Shown piece by piece: positions 38,647 to 47,373 of a stretch of DNA of 64,000 nt. Made by a program: the position numbers and the translations under genes. This stretch comes from Carboxylicivirga linearis (GTDB taxonomy: Bacteria > Bacteroidota > Bacteroidia > Bacteroidales > Marinilabiliaceae), in assembly GCF_018271995.1 (NCBI RefSeq), contig NZ_JAGUCO010000019.1, positions 44,961-108,960 of the forward strand, given 5' to 3'. Each line of letters opens with the position of its first letter. The first letter of the stretch is position 1. Below the pieces are notes generated by a model. The model was not told the DNA's origin. It saw only the letters and a list, made by a program, of their open reading frames with translations, and did not search any database.

Positions 38647-40311
38647 ATGAAGAATCTTTTTGTTTCGGGATTGCTTTTAAGCTTGTTTTTGATCAGTTGT
38701 CAAAGTCCTGAAAAAGCATCACAAAAACCCGAAGTACCCTTTGTTTGGGAAAACGCGAATGTTTACTTTTTATTGACCGATCGTTTTAAAAACGGAAATG
38801 CTGATAATGATATCAATTATAACCGAACCGGAGAAAGTGGCTCGTTAAGAGGATTTGAAGGTGGTGATTTTAAGGGAATCACACAAAAAATCAACGAGGG
38901 CTATTTTTCTGATTTGGGAATCACAGCTTTATGGTTTAGTCCTGTTGTGGAGCAAATTCATGGGGCAGTTGATGAAGGAACCGGCTTAACCTATGCCTAC
39001 CATGGTTATTGGGCAAAGGATTGGACAGCCATTGAGCCCAATTTCGGAACAGAAGAAGAATTCGCCAAATTGGTTGAAGCTGCCCATGCAAAAGGCATTC
39101 GTATTCTAATGGATGTTGTCATCAATCATACAGGGCCTGTGACTGAACTGGATCCGGTGTGGCCCGAAGGATGGGTACGTCAAAAACCACAGTGTAAATA
39201 TGCCGATTATGAATCAACAGTCTCATGTACTTTGGTTGAGAATCTGCCGGATGTTTTAACCGGAACAGATCAGGAAGTTGAATTACCAAAGCAATTATTG
39301 GAAAAATGGGAAGCCGAAGGGCGATTGGAAAAAGAAGTTAGCGAATTAGATGCTTTCTTTTCTACTACCGGATACCCAAGAACACCACGGTATTATATTA
39401 TCAAATGGTTAACCGACTTTATCAGAAAATACGGAATTGACGGTTATCGTTTGGACACAACCAAACATACCGAAGAAGGTGTTTGGGGAGATTTATGGAA
39501 GGAAGCAGTCAAAGCTTTTGCTGAATGGAAAGAAGCGAATCCGAATAAAGCATTGGATGACAATGACTTTTTTATGGTAGGCGAGGTCTATGGTTATGGT
39601 ATTTCCGGCGATCGCATATATAATTTTGGAGATAAGCAGGTTGATTATTTCAATTATGGAATGAAAAGTCTGATTAATTTCGATTTTAAAGGTGATGCCA
39701 ATAAGCCATACGAAGAACTGTTTTCGTATTACAGCAATAAATTAAATGGGCCATTAGCGGGCCAAAGTGTATTGAATTACACTACTTCGCATGATGATGG
39801 TTATCCTTTCGATAAAGATAGAACCAAAGTCATTGAGGCGGGAACCAAACTGATACTTTGTCCGGGGTCTTCACAAGTATATTATGGTGATGAATCAGCA
39901 CGAAGTTTGATTGTTGACGGAGCAGTAGGAGATGCTAATCTTCGCTCATTAATGAATTGGGATGATCTTAAAGACAACACATCAGTTAATGGAGTACCAG
40001 TAAAAGATATTCTACATCATTACCAAAAATTAGGAAAATTTCGGGCTGAGCATCCATCAATTGGAGCGGGTGTTCATACAATACTTAAGTCATCCCCTTA
40101 TTATTTTAAAAGAGAATATACTAAAGGTGATTATTCTGATAAGGTAATTGTTGGGCTTGATTTGCCAAAAGGAAAGAAAGAAGTACCTGTAGCGGGTGTT
40201 TATAATGATGGAGAAGTATTAACTGATTCTTATTCTGGTGCTCAGGTTAAAGTGAAAAATGGTTTGGCTAAATTAAATACTGATTTTGACATAGTGTTAT
40301 TATCTAAATAG
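38647..40311 (+). CDS. Alpha-amylase family (GH13) lipoprotein
   Basis: This 554-residue secreted GH13 enzyme acts on alpha-glucans. A lipoprotein signal ends at Cys19 (LFLISCQS). Region I is DVVINHTGP (about 157), region II GYRLDTTKHTE with the nucleophile Asp (about 272), region III VGEVYGYG with the acid/base Glu (about 313) and region IV TTSHDDGYP with the transition-state Asp (about 379). A C-terminal beta-sandwich follows. No Sus operon partners are adjacent. A strong intrinsic terminator follows 25 bp downstream. Confidence 0.92.
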   Translation: MKNLFVSGLLLSLFLISCQSPEKASQKPEVPFVWENANVYFLLTDRFKNGNADNDINYNRTGESGSLRGFEGGDFKGITQKINEGYFSDLGITALWFSPVVEQIHGAVDEGTGLTYAYHGYWAKDWTAIEPNFGTEEEFAKLVEAAHAKGIRILMDVVINHTGPVTELDPVWPEGWVRQKPQCKYADYESTVSCTLVENLPDVLTGTDQEVELPKQLLEKWEAEGRLEKEVSELDAFFSTTGYPRTPRYYIIKWLTDFIRKYGIDGYRLDTTKHTEEGVWGDLWKEAVKAFAEWKEANPNKALDDNDFFMVGEVYGYGISGDRIYNFGDKQVDYFNYGMKSLINFDFKGDANKPYEELFSYYSNKLNGPLAGQSVLNYTTSHDDGYPFDKDRTKVIEAGTKLILCPGSSQVYYGDESARSLIVDGAVGDANLRSLMNWDDLKDNTSVNGVPVKDILHHYQKLGKFRAEHPSIGAGVHTILKSSPYYFKREYTKGDYSDKVIVGLDLPKGKKEVPVAGVYNDGEVLTDSYSGAQVKVKNGLAKLNTDFDIVLLSK

Positions 40312-40335
40312 ATAATTGTTTTTGTGTGGTTTAAT

Positions 40336-40363
40336 AATCCGGGCTAGTCCCGGATTTTTTTTA
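40336..40363 (+). terminator. Strong intrinsic terminator after the amylase gene
   Basis: AATCCGGG (40336-40343), loop CTAGT, CCCGGATT (40349-40356), then a run of T. Confidence 0.92.
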
Positions 40364-40388
40364 TCTTCAAAAGATTAAAAACAATGCT

Positions 40389-41177
40389 ATGAGAATTCCC
40401 TTTTATCAGGTTGATGCTTTTACCAATGAACTATTTAAAGGTAATCCGGCAGGTGTCTGCTTTGTGGATGAATATCCTGAAGATAATATAATGCAGAAGA
40501 TTGCCACAGAGAATAATCTGGCAGAAACGGCTTTTGTAACAAAAGTAAACGAAGATCAGTTTTTTATTCGTTGGTTTACGCCTGCTGCCGAAGTGGAATT
40601 GTGCGGGCATGCAACTTTGGCAAGTGCTTTTATTTTATTCGATAAATTGGGGTATCAAAAAGAAAAAGTGTTGTTTGATACTCTTTACAGCGGAATCTTA
40701 ACGGTTCAAAAAGAGGATGATTGGTTATGGATGGATTTTCCGGCTGATGATATTCAAACGGCTGAGATTACCGATGAGTTAAAAGCTGCTTTTCCATTAA
40801 GGCCGGATTCTGTTTTGAAGGGGAAAACAGATTACGTATTGGTTTACAGTCTTCAAAAACAGGTGGAAGAGGCAATGCCTGATTTACAAAAGCTGGCTAA
40901 GGTTAATGCACGTGGAGTTATCGTGACTTCAAAAGGGGATAGTGTTGATTTTGTTTCTCGTTTTTTTGCGCCACAGATTGGTATTGATGAAGATCCGGTA
41001 ACCGGTTCGGCTCATACCTCATTAACTCCTTATTGGTCAGGAGTGCTGGAGAAGAAAAATTTAGATGCATTACAATTATCAAAAAGAGGAGGAGTTGTAA
41101 AGTGTATTTCTCAGGGCGATAGAGTAATTATTGGGGGGCAGGCTTGTTTGTATCTTGAAGGAACAATAGAAATATAA
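40389..41177 (+). CDS. PhzF-family isomerase/epimerase-like protein
   Basis: This 262-residue PhzF-fold protein has the N-terminal YQVDAFTNELFKGNPAGVC, the active-site Glu in NNLAETAFVTK (about 47), RWFTPAAEVELCGHATLAS (about 62) and the second-half FAPQIGIDEDPVTGSAHTSL (about 197). PhzF catalyses an isomerisation in phenazine synthesis, but most Bacteroidota members are of unknown substrate and no phenazine genes are here. It is monocistronic, between two terminators. Confidence 0.92.
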   Translation: MRIPFYQVDAFTNELFKGNPAGVCFVDEYPEDNIMQKIATENNLAETAFVTKVNEDQFFIRWFTPAAEVELCGHATLASAFILFDKLGYQKEKVLFDTLYSGILTVQKEDDWLWMDFPADDIQTAEITDELKAAFPLRPDSVLKGKTDYVLVYSLQKQVEEAMPDLQKLAKVNARGVIVTSKGDSVDFVSRFFAPQIGIDEDPVTGSAHTSLTPYWSGVLEKKNLDALQLSKRGGVVKCISQGDRVIIGGQACLYLEGTIEI

Positions 41178-41202
41178 AAAGGGAACAATTTGCTCCCTTT
41201 TA
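41176..41202. terminator. Bidirectional terminator between phzF-like and surface-repeat genes
   Basis: AAAAGGGA (41177-41184) and TCCCTTTT (41194-41201) form a stem with a 9-base loop. A and T tracts on either side let it serve both convergent genes. Confidence 0.75.
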
Positions 41203-41207
41203 AATTA

Positions 41208-42503
41208 TTAAAACTGAATACCTGTACTGAATCCAAACCAGGTGCTGAGTCTTTTATTTCCAACATTATGAGATGATAAGGTTGAATTCCAATGAGGTTG
41301 CAGGTTATCTCCCAATGGTTCTGATGTACGTTTAGCTACACCCACGTTAAAAGTTGGTGCAATATTAAGAGTCGCAAAAGTCCCAATCGGAATACCGATT
41401 CCGAATTTTAACTGATTCACAAGGTTGGTTCTATCCATATACAAGAATTTATCAGCTCGGTCATCATCAATCCATAACTCCTGATGAACAGTGGCTTCCA
41501 GATTTACCTTCCAATTATTTTTTAAGTTGCTCTGATGTCCAAATCCTGCACCAATAGCCCAGCGAGAAGATTCATCCGGTAGTTTAGAAAGTATGTATAC
41601 CGAATAAAAATGCTGAACGCCTAATTTAAAGCTTGCCTGAGCAATGCTCCAGTCTGAGGCTGATACTTCAAAGGCTCTGAATCCGTTTTTTCGAACAATA
41701 CTAATCAATGCAATGGGCACGCCGTCAATTGAATCACACACATTAATAAAACCTGCTAATTGCAGACCTTCAACTTTATCAGCCACATTGATAAATCCAG
41801 CTATTTGGGCATTGGTATTTCCTTTGGCTGCCACATTAATAAAACCGGCTACTTGTGTCGCTGTATCGGTTTGGGCTGAAGTATTGACAAAGCCGGCAAT
41901 TTGTGCGCCTTTTTTAGTGACGCTCGTATTATTGATAAATCCTGCTATTTGTGCTCCATTATTATGTGGTGTGTGGTTAACAAAACCTGCAACCTGTGCT
42001 CTTGAGCTACCTTTGGCATCAACATTTACAAACCCTGCTACCTGAACGCCATTCATACTTTGAGTAGTATAGTTGATAAAACCGCCTATTTGAGCACCTG
42101 TTAAGGTTTTGTTTGCTGTATTTACAAATCCGGCAATCTGGGCTCCGTCAACCGATGTGTTATTAACGTTAACAAATCCCGCACCCTGAAAACCTTTTGA
42201 AGTATAATCATTTTGAAGATTTTTTGTTCCGGTAATATTTATAAAACCAGATAACTGGGCTCCGTTTGTATAGTATTTATTGATATTCAGAAAACTACCT
42301 GCTTCAAAACTCTCGGTTGCACCGGTTTGGCCCATAAACAGGTTCAGCGAAACATTATAGCTATTTTTAATTGAGTTATGTCCGTCTGTTCCTAACGGAT
42401 AGAGAAATGAAAACTGAAAGTCTTTTTGCTGAAGACTATCTGTTTGAGCAAAGCTAATTGCATATAAGCTTGCTAAAAAAATGGAGAGTACTTGTCTTTT
42501 CAT
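41208..42503 (-). CDS. Surface-repeat protein, LA_2272-like
   Basis: This 431-residue exported protein has a signal peptide (about 1-20, ending …ISFAQ). Its middle (about 75-265) holds eleven repeats of a 15-16 residue unit with core GAQ[IV]AGF[VI]N, as in the LA_2272 surface-repeat family, likely a beta-solenoid. The C-terminal 150 residues have alternating aromatic/hydrophobic strands and end in WFGFSTGIQF, suggesting an outer-membrane barrel or sheet. Function is unknown; display at the cell surface is the likely role. Repeat number may vary between strains. Confidence 0.78.
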   Translation of the reverse strand: MKRQVLSIFLASLYAISFAQTDSLQQKDFQFSFLYPLGTDGHNSIKNSYNVSLNLFMGQTGATESFEAGSFLNINKYYTNGAQLSGFINITGTKNLQNDYTSKGFQGAGFVNVNNTSVDGAQIAGFVNTANKTLTGAQIGGFINYTTQSMNGVQVAGFVNVDAKGSSRAQVAGFVNHTPHNNGAQIAGFINNTSVTKKGAQIAGFVNTSAQTDTATQVAGFINVAAKGNTNAQIAGFINVADKVEGLQLAGFINVCDSIDGVPIALISIVRKNGFRAFEVSASDWSIAQASFKLGVQHFYSVYILSKLPDESSRWAIGAGFGHQSNLKNNWKVNLEATVHQELWIDDDRADKFLYMDRTNLVNQLKFGIGIPIGTFATLNIAPTFNVGVAKRTSEPLGDNLQPHWNSTLSSHNVGNKRLSTWFGFSTGIQF

Positions 42504-42570
42504 TGCTGTATAGTTGTGTTATTATTTTTGTTTTAATGACAGCAATAAATGGGAAGGGTTGCATCAAAAC

Positions 42571-42604
42571 AAAAAAAGCTCATTGCCGAAACAATGAGCT
42601 TAAA
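42571..42604 (-). terminator. Intrinsic terminator of the DUF4251 gene
   Basis: AAGCTCATTG (42576-42585) and CAATGAGCTT (42592-42601) form a perfect 10-bp stem with a 6-base loop. Read on the minus strand it is followed by a T run. Confidence 0.88.
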
Positions 42605-42620
42605 CAAATAAATGAATATA

Positions 42621-43142
42621 TTATTCCTCGTTTTCTTCTTCAGGTACACTAATTTTTCCATTGTAGTTGATAAAACTGCGGTTATTACTGGTTATACCAA
42701 CAGATGTTGAACCTCCGTAGCTAATGGTCATTCTTATCTTATAATAATCCTTATCTCTTACTTCAAAAGTGTATTCGATTGACTTTTTCTTTTCGTTAAT
42801 CTCCATCTTTTGTTCCAGCATTTCGCCTTTAAATTTCATTCCTCCTTCACCTGATCCATAGCTGGCTTGAAAGGCTCTTCCAAAATAAGGCATATCTGAT
42901 TCTGCCTTTTCATCTGTTACCTTAAGGAATCCGTAATTGGTTGTTAAATCGATTGAGCGTCCTCCTTGCGGGAAAGCACGATCAGGCACAAAAATAAAAC
43001 TTCCGCTCTCAACTAATTTGAGTGTTTCAGCAAACTCTATCTGTTGTTTTTCTTTTCTGTTTTTTTTCTTCTGAGAATAAGAATTTTGAGGCTGAATAAA
43101 GCCAATAATTCCAACGATCAATAGGGTAACAATTGCTTTCAT
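42621..43142 (-). CDS. DUF4251-domain exported protein
   Basis: This 173-residue protein has a signal peptide (about 1-23) and a basic linker (KKKNRKEKQQ). A DUF4251 domain follows, containing SGSFIFVPDRAFPQGGRSIDL (split about 47-67) and a late Y-G-G-S-T-S-V-G-I-T-S segment. DUF4251 is widespread in Bacteroidota and of unknown function, with a lipocalin-like beta fold proposed. It is monocistronic with its own terminator. Confidence 0.85.
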   Translation of the reverse strand: MKAIVTLLIVGIIGFIQPQNSYSQKKKNRKEKQQIEFAETLKLVESGSFIFVPDRAFPQGGRSIDLTTNYGFLKVTDEKAESDMPYFGRAFQASYGSGEGGMKFKGEMLEQKMEINEKKKSIEYTFEVRDKDYYKIRMTISYGGSTSVGITSNNRSFINYNGKISVPEEENEE

Positions 43143-43402
43143 GATAATTTGGTTTTATTTTTACATAAAGATATCAAAAGATATGCCAAATAATCAAGTA
43201 GTTTCCTTCGCTTATAAAAAGTGTATTGTCTTCGAAATAGTGTTCCAAAAACCAGATGGGAATTTATAATAATATCATTAATTTATTGGTTTGTATTTGA
43301 AATTAAGGAACAGAAAAGAAGTCAAAAAGCTAAGGAATATATCGATTATATGAGAAATGGTTTTAAGTAGGATGCATTAGTTAAATCTTTAACCTTAAAT
43401 AT

Positions 43403-43924
43403 ATGAAGAAGTTAAGTGTGTTGTTAATTAGTTTAAGCATTGTTTTTTCGTTGTATTCGCAAGAGGAACAATCATTTAAAGATAAGCTATATACTGGAGG
43501 TCATGTTGGACTTACATTTGGTAATTATACTAATATAATGATCAGTCCAATGTTGGGAGCTCGCCTTAATGAAAAGGTTTATGCAGGATTAGGTATCGAA
43601 TATCAATATACAAAAGATAAGAGAGTAAGTCCTTCAAGAACATATAATCAATATGGAGGAAGAATTTTTACTCAATATAATTTATTGCCAACCGTTTTTG
43701 CACATGCTGAATTTGCTGGTTTAAGTATGGAAAGGTATAACTTTCAACTCGATAAAGAGAGGAATTTTGTTCCCTTTTTATATGTTGGAGGAGGTTACAG
43801 GCAGCGAATCAGTGAAAGAAGTTTTGTTTCATTCAGAGTGCTTTTTGACGTACTGCAGGATAAGAATTCGCCATATAATGCCTGGGATCCGGTATTTAGT
43901 GTAGGCTTTGGTGTTGGTATTTAG
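43403..43924 (+). CDS. Small outer-membrane beta-barrel protein
   Basis: This 173-residue protein has a signal peptide (MKKLSVLLISLSIVFSLYSQ). Alternating strands with aromatic girdles follow (GGHVGLTFGNYTNIMISPML, YAGLGIEYQYTKD, FLYVGGGYRQR) and the end is FSVGFGVGI, a barrel-closing pattern. No family name is certain. The gene overlaps the convergent YdcF-like gene by 4 bases at the stop codons. Confidence 0.7.
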   Translation: MKKLSVLLISLSIVFSLYSQEEQSFKDKLYTGGHVGLTFGNYTNIMISPMLGARLNEKVYAGLGIEYQYTKDKRVSPSRTYNQYGGRIFTQYNLLPTVFAHAEFAGLSMERYNFQLDKERNFVPFLYVGGGYRQRISERSFVSFRVLFDVLQDKNSPYNAWDPVFSVGFGVGI

Positions 43925-44685
43925 ATATACGACCTTAACTTGTATACACCAATTCCCATCCATTCTTTTATTAATATCGACCAGCTATCCAATGTTCTTA
44001 ATGATGGTAAAAAATAATCGGTAGGTTTTAAGGGTGTTAAGCTTCGTATGGGTTGCGTTGGGTAGGGGATGATATTAATTTTTTGCTTCTCAAAACAGGC
44101 CTTTGCTCTGAACATGTGAAATGCAGATGTAACCAGTACAACTGATTTTTGTTGATTCTGTTTATTTAATAGTTCAGAAGTGTAAAGTGCATTTTCGTAA
44201 GTGTTACGAGACTTAGATTCTACTAAAATCCTTTCTTCAGGAATTTGAATCGATTGAAGATACTTCAACAGGTAATCAGACTCAGGTGTTTCATCAAAAT
44301 ATATATTTGCACTTCCTCCCGATAAAATTAACTGGTTGCTATCGTTCTGATAAAACAAGGGTAAAGCCTGTAAGATTCTATCTGCTGCCTGGTTAAAACA
44401 AATTTGTCCATTCTCTTCATTCAAAGATGAATATCCACCAAGCACCACAATGTTATACGATTGATTGTTTGTTAGCTGAGGAGTTGAATAGAGTTGCTCC
44501 CAACCAGAAGTCACAGACTGATAAATGGCCGTGTTTGAGAAAAATACCAAATTAACCAAAGCAATAATTCGTAGTGATTTTCTTAATCTTTTGCGTTTAA
44601 TGAAATGTGCTGTGATAAATAAAAGTAAACTCCAATTAAACGGATATATCAGAAAGGATAAAATTTTTGATAAGATGAAAAACAT
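43921..44685 (-). CDS. YdcF-like (DUF218) membrane protein
   Basis: This 254-residue protein has two N-terminal helices (about 3-22 and 33-52). A DUF218 domain follows: NIVVLGGYSSL (about 82), DRILQALPLF, LILSGGSANI (about 118), ESKSRNTYENALYTSELL (about 155) and VVLVTSAFHMFRAKACF (about 180). ElyC/SanA/YdcF relatives act in envelope polysaccharide metabolism; the reaction is unknown. It overlaps the preceding barrel gene tail-to-tail by 4 bases. Confidence 0.86.
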   Translation of the reverse strand: MFFILSKILSFLIYPFNWSLLLFITAHFIKRKRLRKSLRIIALVNLVFFSNTAIYQSVTSGWEQLYSTPQLTNNQSYNIVVLGGYSSLNEENGQICFNQAADRILQALPLFYQNDSNQLILSGGSANIYFDETPESDYLLKYLQSIQIPEERILVESKSRNTYENALYTSELLNKQNQQKSVVLVTSAFHMFRAKACFEKQKINIIPYPTQPIRSLTPLKPTDYFLPSLRTLDSWSILIKEWMGIGVYKLRSYI

Positions 44686-44700
44686 TTGTTTTGGCTAAAA

Positions 44701-44731
44701 TTTGCAAGTTTTCGTTGAACATTTAATTTTG
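44701..44731 (+). promoter_or_regulatory. Bacteroidota-type promoter of the nitroreductase gene
   Basis: A -33 TTTG (44701-44704), a 19-bp spacer and a -7 TAATTTTG (44724-44731) match the TTTG-N19-TAnnTTTG consensus exactly. The start codon is 49 bp downstream. Confidence 0.75.
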
Positions 44732-44780
44732 TAATGATGCTAAAAGTAATCCATTAACCACAAATTGAAAAAACTAAGAT

Positions 44781-45314
44781 ATGCATTTTAATCAGATACT
44801 CCGTGAACGCTATTCGATTCGTGAATACAAATCTTCAAAAGTTTCAAAGGCTCTGTTAATAGAAGTATTGGAGGCCGGTAGATTAGCTCCTTCGGCTGCT
44901 AATAAACAGCCCTGGAAGTTTATTGTTGTTTCGGAAGAGGAGAACCTGACTCAATTAAAAGAAGCATATAGCAGAGAGTGGTTCAAAAAAGTTCCTCAGG
45001 TTATTGTTATTTGTGGTGATCATAGTCAATCGTGGAAGCGATCTTTTGATGGCAAAGATCATTGCGATATTGATGCGGCTATTGCTATTGATCACATGAC
45101 CCTAAGAGCAACAGAATTAGGACTAGGAACATGTTGGGTTTGCCATTTCGACCCGGAACTGGTAAAAAATTTATTACAACTTCCTGAAGGTATTGAACCA
45201 ATAGCTTTGCTTCCTATTGGTTATCCTATTGAAAATAAACCGCCGTATAAAATACGTAAGAATATAGAAGAGGTAGTTTTTGAGGAGAAATTTGGGCAAT
45301 CATTAAAAAAATAG
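44781..45314 (+). CDS. Nitroreductase-family FMN protein
   Basis: This 177-residue flavoenzyme of the nitroreductase fold begins with the FMN phosphate-binding RERYSIREYKSSKVS (about 8) and continues with GRLAPSAANKQPWKF (about 33), AIDHMTLRATELGLGTCWV (about 103) and LLPIGYP. It is a short subgroup, with substrate unknown (quinones, nitroaromatics or a metabolic thiol/enoate). It is transcribed alone, from a clear promoter, and converges on the DUF6588-like gene with a 7-base gap. Confidence 0.9.
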   Translation: MHFNQILRERYSIREYKSSKVSKALLIEVLEAGRLAPSAANKQPWKFIVVSEEENLTQLKEAYSREWFKKVPQVIVICGDHSQSWKRSFDGKDHCDIDAAIAIDHMTLRATELGLGTCWVCHFDPELVKNLLQLPEGIEPIALLPIGYPIENKPPYKIRKNIEEVVFEEKFGQSLKK

Positions 45315-45321
45315 AAGTGAT

Positions 45322-46314
45322 CTAAAAAGATACACCCGCGCCCAATGAAACCATTCCAAAATTACTAAATGTATAAGAGGTTTGCAGGTTGAGAAAATAA
45401 ATTCTCACCTGTGCACCAAATTCATATTCCATATTAGAAAAATCATATTCATTTATAAAAGGATCTGTCACAGCTGATGTTTCTCCGGGTATATCGGTAT
45501 ACGTTCCTTTAAATGATGAATCGATGGTTCGTTTACTATATCCAATACTACCATATATATCAACAATGGTAAAATGAGCTCCCATCAGAAATCGACCTGA
45601 AATGTTAGTTCCATCCATTTCAAGTGTTTGATTCGTTTGGCTGTTAAAACTAATATCAGAACTGGTATTGATTTGTGAATAGGTAGCCATTAAAGAAGCT
45701 TCTAAAAACGGATGTTTTTGCAAACATCTGAAATAAGGAATTAGACTGTGTTTTAATCCAACACCCCACATAAAAGTGTCTCCAATATTTGTATTATTCA
45801 AAGGAGGCGCTATTCTGATACTGACATCAGTATTTGCTGATACTCCAACACTGGCTGATATCAGGGGTAACCCTAATGTTTTTATTTCTTTGCCATTAGG
45901 TACCATTGTAGTTGCTTCATTATAAATTAACTCCGGACGGTCTTGAATAGATGGGTAATTATACACGGCAGTAGGTGCATTATAATTGTTGGCATTTAGC
46001 AATGTAACACCCGTAAGCTGATTCGTTTCGATTAAATTGTTTAAGTCATAAAGTTTGTTTCCATTTGAGAAACTTTGGTTGTAGAAGAAATGTAGTGTAA
46101 ATCTACCGGGACGTAATACACGAGGTGACATATTCCAACCACCAATCAGGGTTGAGTTAATCATGCCGGCATAAGGTTGTAGATATAAGTTGGATAATAC
46201 CTGAGCATTATCAACACCGTAGTTTAAAAAATCAACTACTTGTGTTTGGGCTTTTACTTTCAGCCCGGTAACCCCAAGTAAAATAATACAACTGTATGTT
46301 AAGAGTTTTTTCAT
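45322..46314 (-). CDS. DUF6588-like outer-membrane protein, copy 1
   Basis: This 330-residue exported protein has a signal peptide (about 1-22, ending …KVKAQ). It starts with DNAQVLSNLYLQPYAGMINSTLIGGWNMSPR, split about 34-64, which aligns with the copy at 47374-48351 (DANLIGKEYLRPYGEMLGVNLNSGWYNSAK). Many beta strands and a final MVSLGAGVSF suggest an outer-membrane barrel. The function of DUF6588 is unknown. Its start overlaps the stop of the SPOR-like gene by one base (TAATG), so the pair is co-translated. The unit is duplicated next door. Confidence 0.75.
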   Translation of the reverse strand: MKKLLTYSCIILLGVTGLKVKAQTQVVDFLNYGVDNAQVLSNLYLQPYAGMINSTLIGGWNMSPRVLRPGRFTLHFFYNQSFSNGNKLYDLNNLIETNQLTGVTLLNANNYNAPTAVYNYPSIQDRPELIYNEATTMVPNGKEIKTLGLPLISASVGVSANTDVSIRIAPPLNNTNIGDTFMWGVGLKHSLIPYFRCLQKHPFLEASLMATYSQINTSSDISFNSQTNQTLEMDGTNISGRFLMGAHFTIVDIYGSIGYSKRTIDSSFKGTYTDIPGETSAVTDPFINEYDFSNMEYEFGAQVRIYFLNLQTSYTFSNFGMVSLGAGVSF

Positions 46315-47270
46315 TATTTACTATTAAGTATGGTTTTGGCCTGTGCTGTTGTTATTCTTTTTCCATTAGAATAAGCAACAACAAACCCTTTAATACCTTC
46401 AGATTTCATTATTGAATTAGCTTGATCATAACTATTGAACTTACCAACCGAGTATCTGTACCAACCGTCTCCTTCGTTCATAATAATGGATCTACTACCA
46501 TTATAAACCTGTTTTAAGCGCGTTTCAACAACCGGAGCTTTATCGGCTATTATCTGGATGGAGAAATATACTTCTGGTTGTTTTACAGGCTCAGTAACCT
46601 CAACAACCGGAACAATAACTTCTTCAGGTTTTTCTTCAACAATTTCTTCTATAGCAGGAACTGTATCCGTTGGAATAACTTCTACTGTTTCAACAGGTGG
46701 TAAGGTTTCTTCTACCTCTTCTTCGGGTGTGCGGTTGAGAAGTTCAAGTATATCAGTATATAAAGAAGTCTGGATTTGTCGATGGATATTAATGGCGTTG
46801 GCACTGTGCATCATAGCATCTTGCAGATGTCTACTATTTCTGGATTGCCGCATTTCTTTTTTAGACTTTTTTACCTCCTGTTCTGTCTGAGCAAGTAGCT
46901 TGTCAATATCATTGGTGAATTGGAGTTCTTTTTTTAGTCGTTGTAAACGTTTGAGGTAAACATTTGTTTTTAGGAAAACTCCTGTGTAATAGGGTCTGCA
47001 GGATCTTAGAGAGGATTGAATTTTGTCATCATCTAAATGGGTTCTGGGCGTAGAGCTTTGTGAGCCCTGATAGGTAGAAAGAAGGGTGTTTATTTGGGGA
47101 TATAATGCAATTCCTTTGTTAATCTGTTTATCGCCTTTTGACAATTTATTTATTTCGGATGAAGAAAATACAAGGTCAAGGCTATCATTAGACAACTGAG
47201 CATATGATGAACTCATCAGTCCTAACAATAAAACAGCAATCAATAATCTATGAAAATGATTATGATTCAC
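46314..47270 (-). CDS. SPOR-like-domain exported protein, copy 1
   Basis: This 318-residue protein has a signal peptide (about 1-25, ending …SSYAQ). A helical region of about 100 residues follows, then a Pro/Glu/Val-rich linker (about 185-240: TLPPVETVEVIPTDTVP) and a C-terminal SPOR-like domain (about 245-318: VYFSIQIIADKAPVV, GDGWYRYSVGKF, IKGFVVAYSNGKRIT). SPOR domains bind denuded peptidoglycan glycans. It overlaps the following DUF6588-like gene by one base and is a paralogue of 48386-49486. A periplasmic anchor for the partner barrel is a fair inference. Confidence 0.75.
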   Translation of the reverse strand: MNHNHFHRLLIAVLLLGLMSSSYAQLSNDSLDLVFSSSEINKLSKGDKQINKGIALYPQINTLLSTYQGSQSSTPRTHLDDDKIQSSLRSCRPYYTGVFLKTNVYLKRLQRLKKELQFTNDIDKLLAQTEQEVKKSKKEMRQSRNSRHLQDAMMHSANAINIHRQIQTSLYTDILELLNRTPEEEVEETLPPVETVEVIPTDTVPAIEEIVEEKPEEVIVPVVEVTEPVKQPEVYFSIQIIADKAPVVETRLKQVYNGSRSIIMNEGDGWYRYSVGKFNSYDQANSIMKSEGIKGFVVAYSNGKRITTAQAKTILNSK

Positions 47271-47373
47271 GGTAGTTTGGATTTTAAATAATGGGGTGTT
47301 TTGTGCATTTCCTGAAAATGTTCAGGAGTGAGAGAAAAGAGCAGCCATAAAGACTGCTCTCTGAGGTCTTTGT

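Noticed and set aside
41644..42045. Plus-strand frame of 133 residues opposite the surface-repeat gene
   Set aside because: Its repeats mirror the GAQIAGFVN repeats of the real gene on the other strand. The minus-strand product has a signal peptide and a known family pattern.
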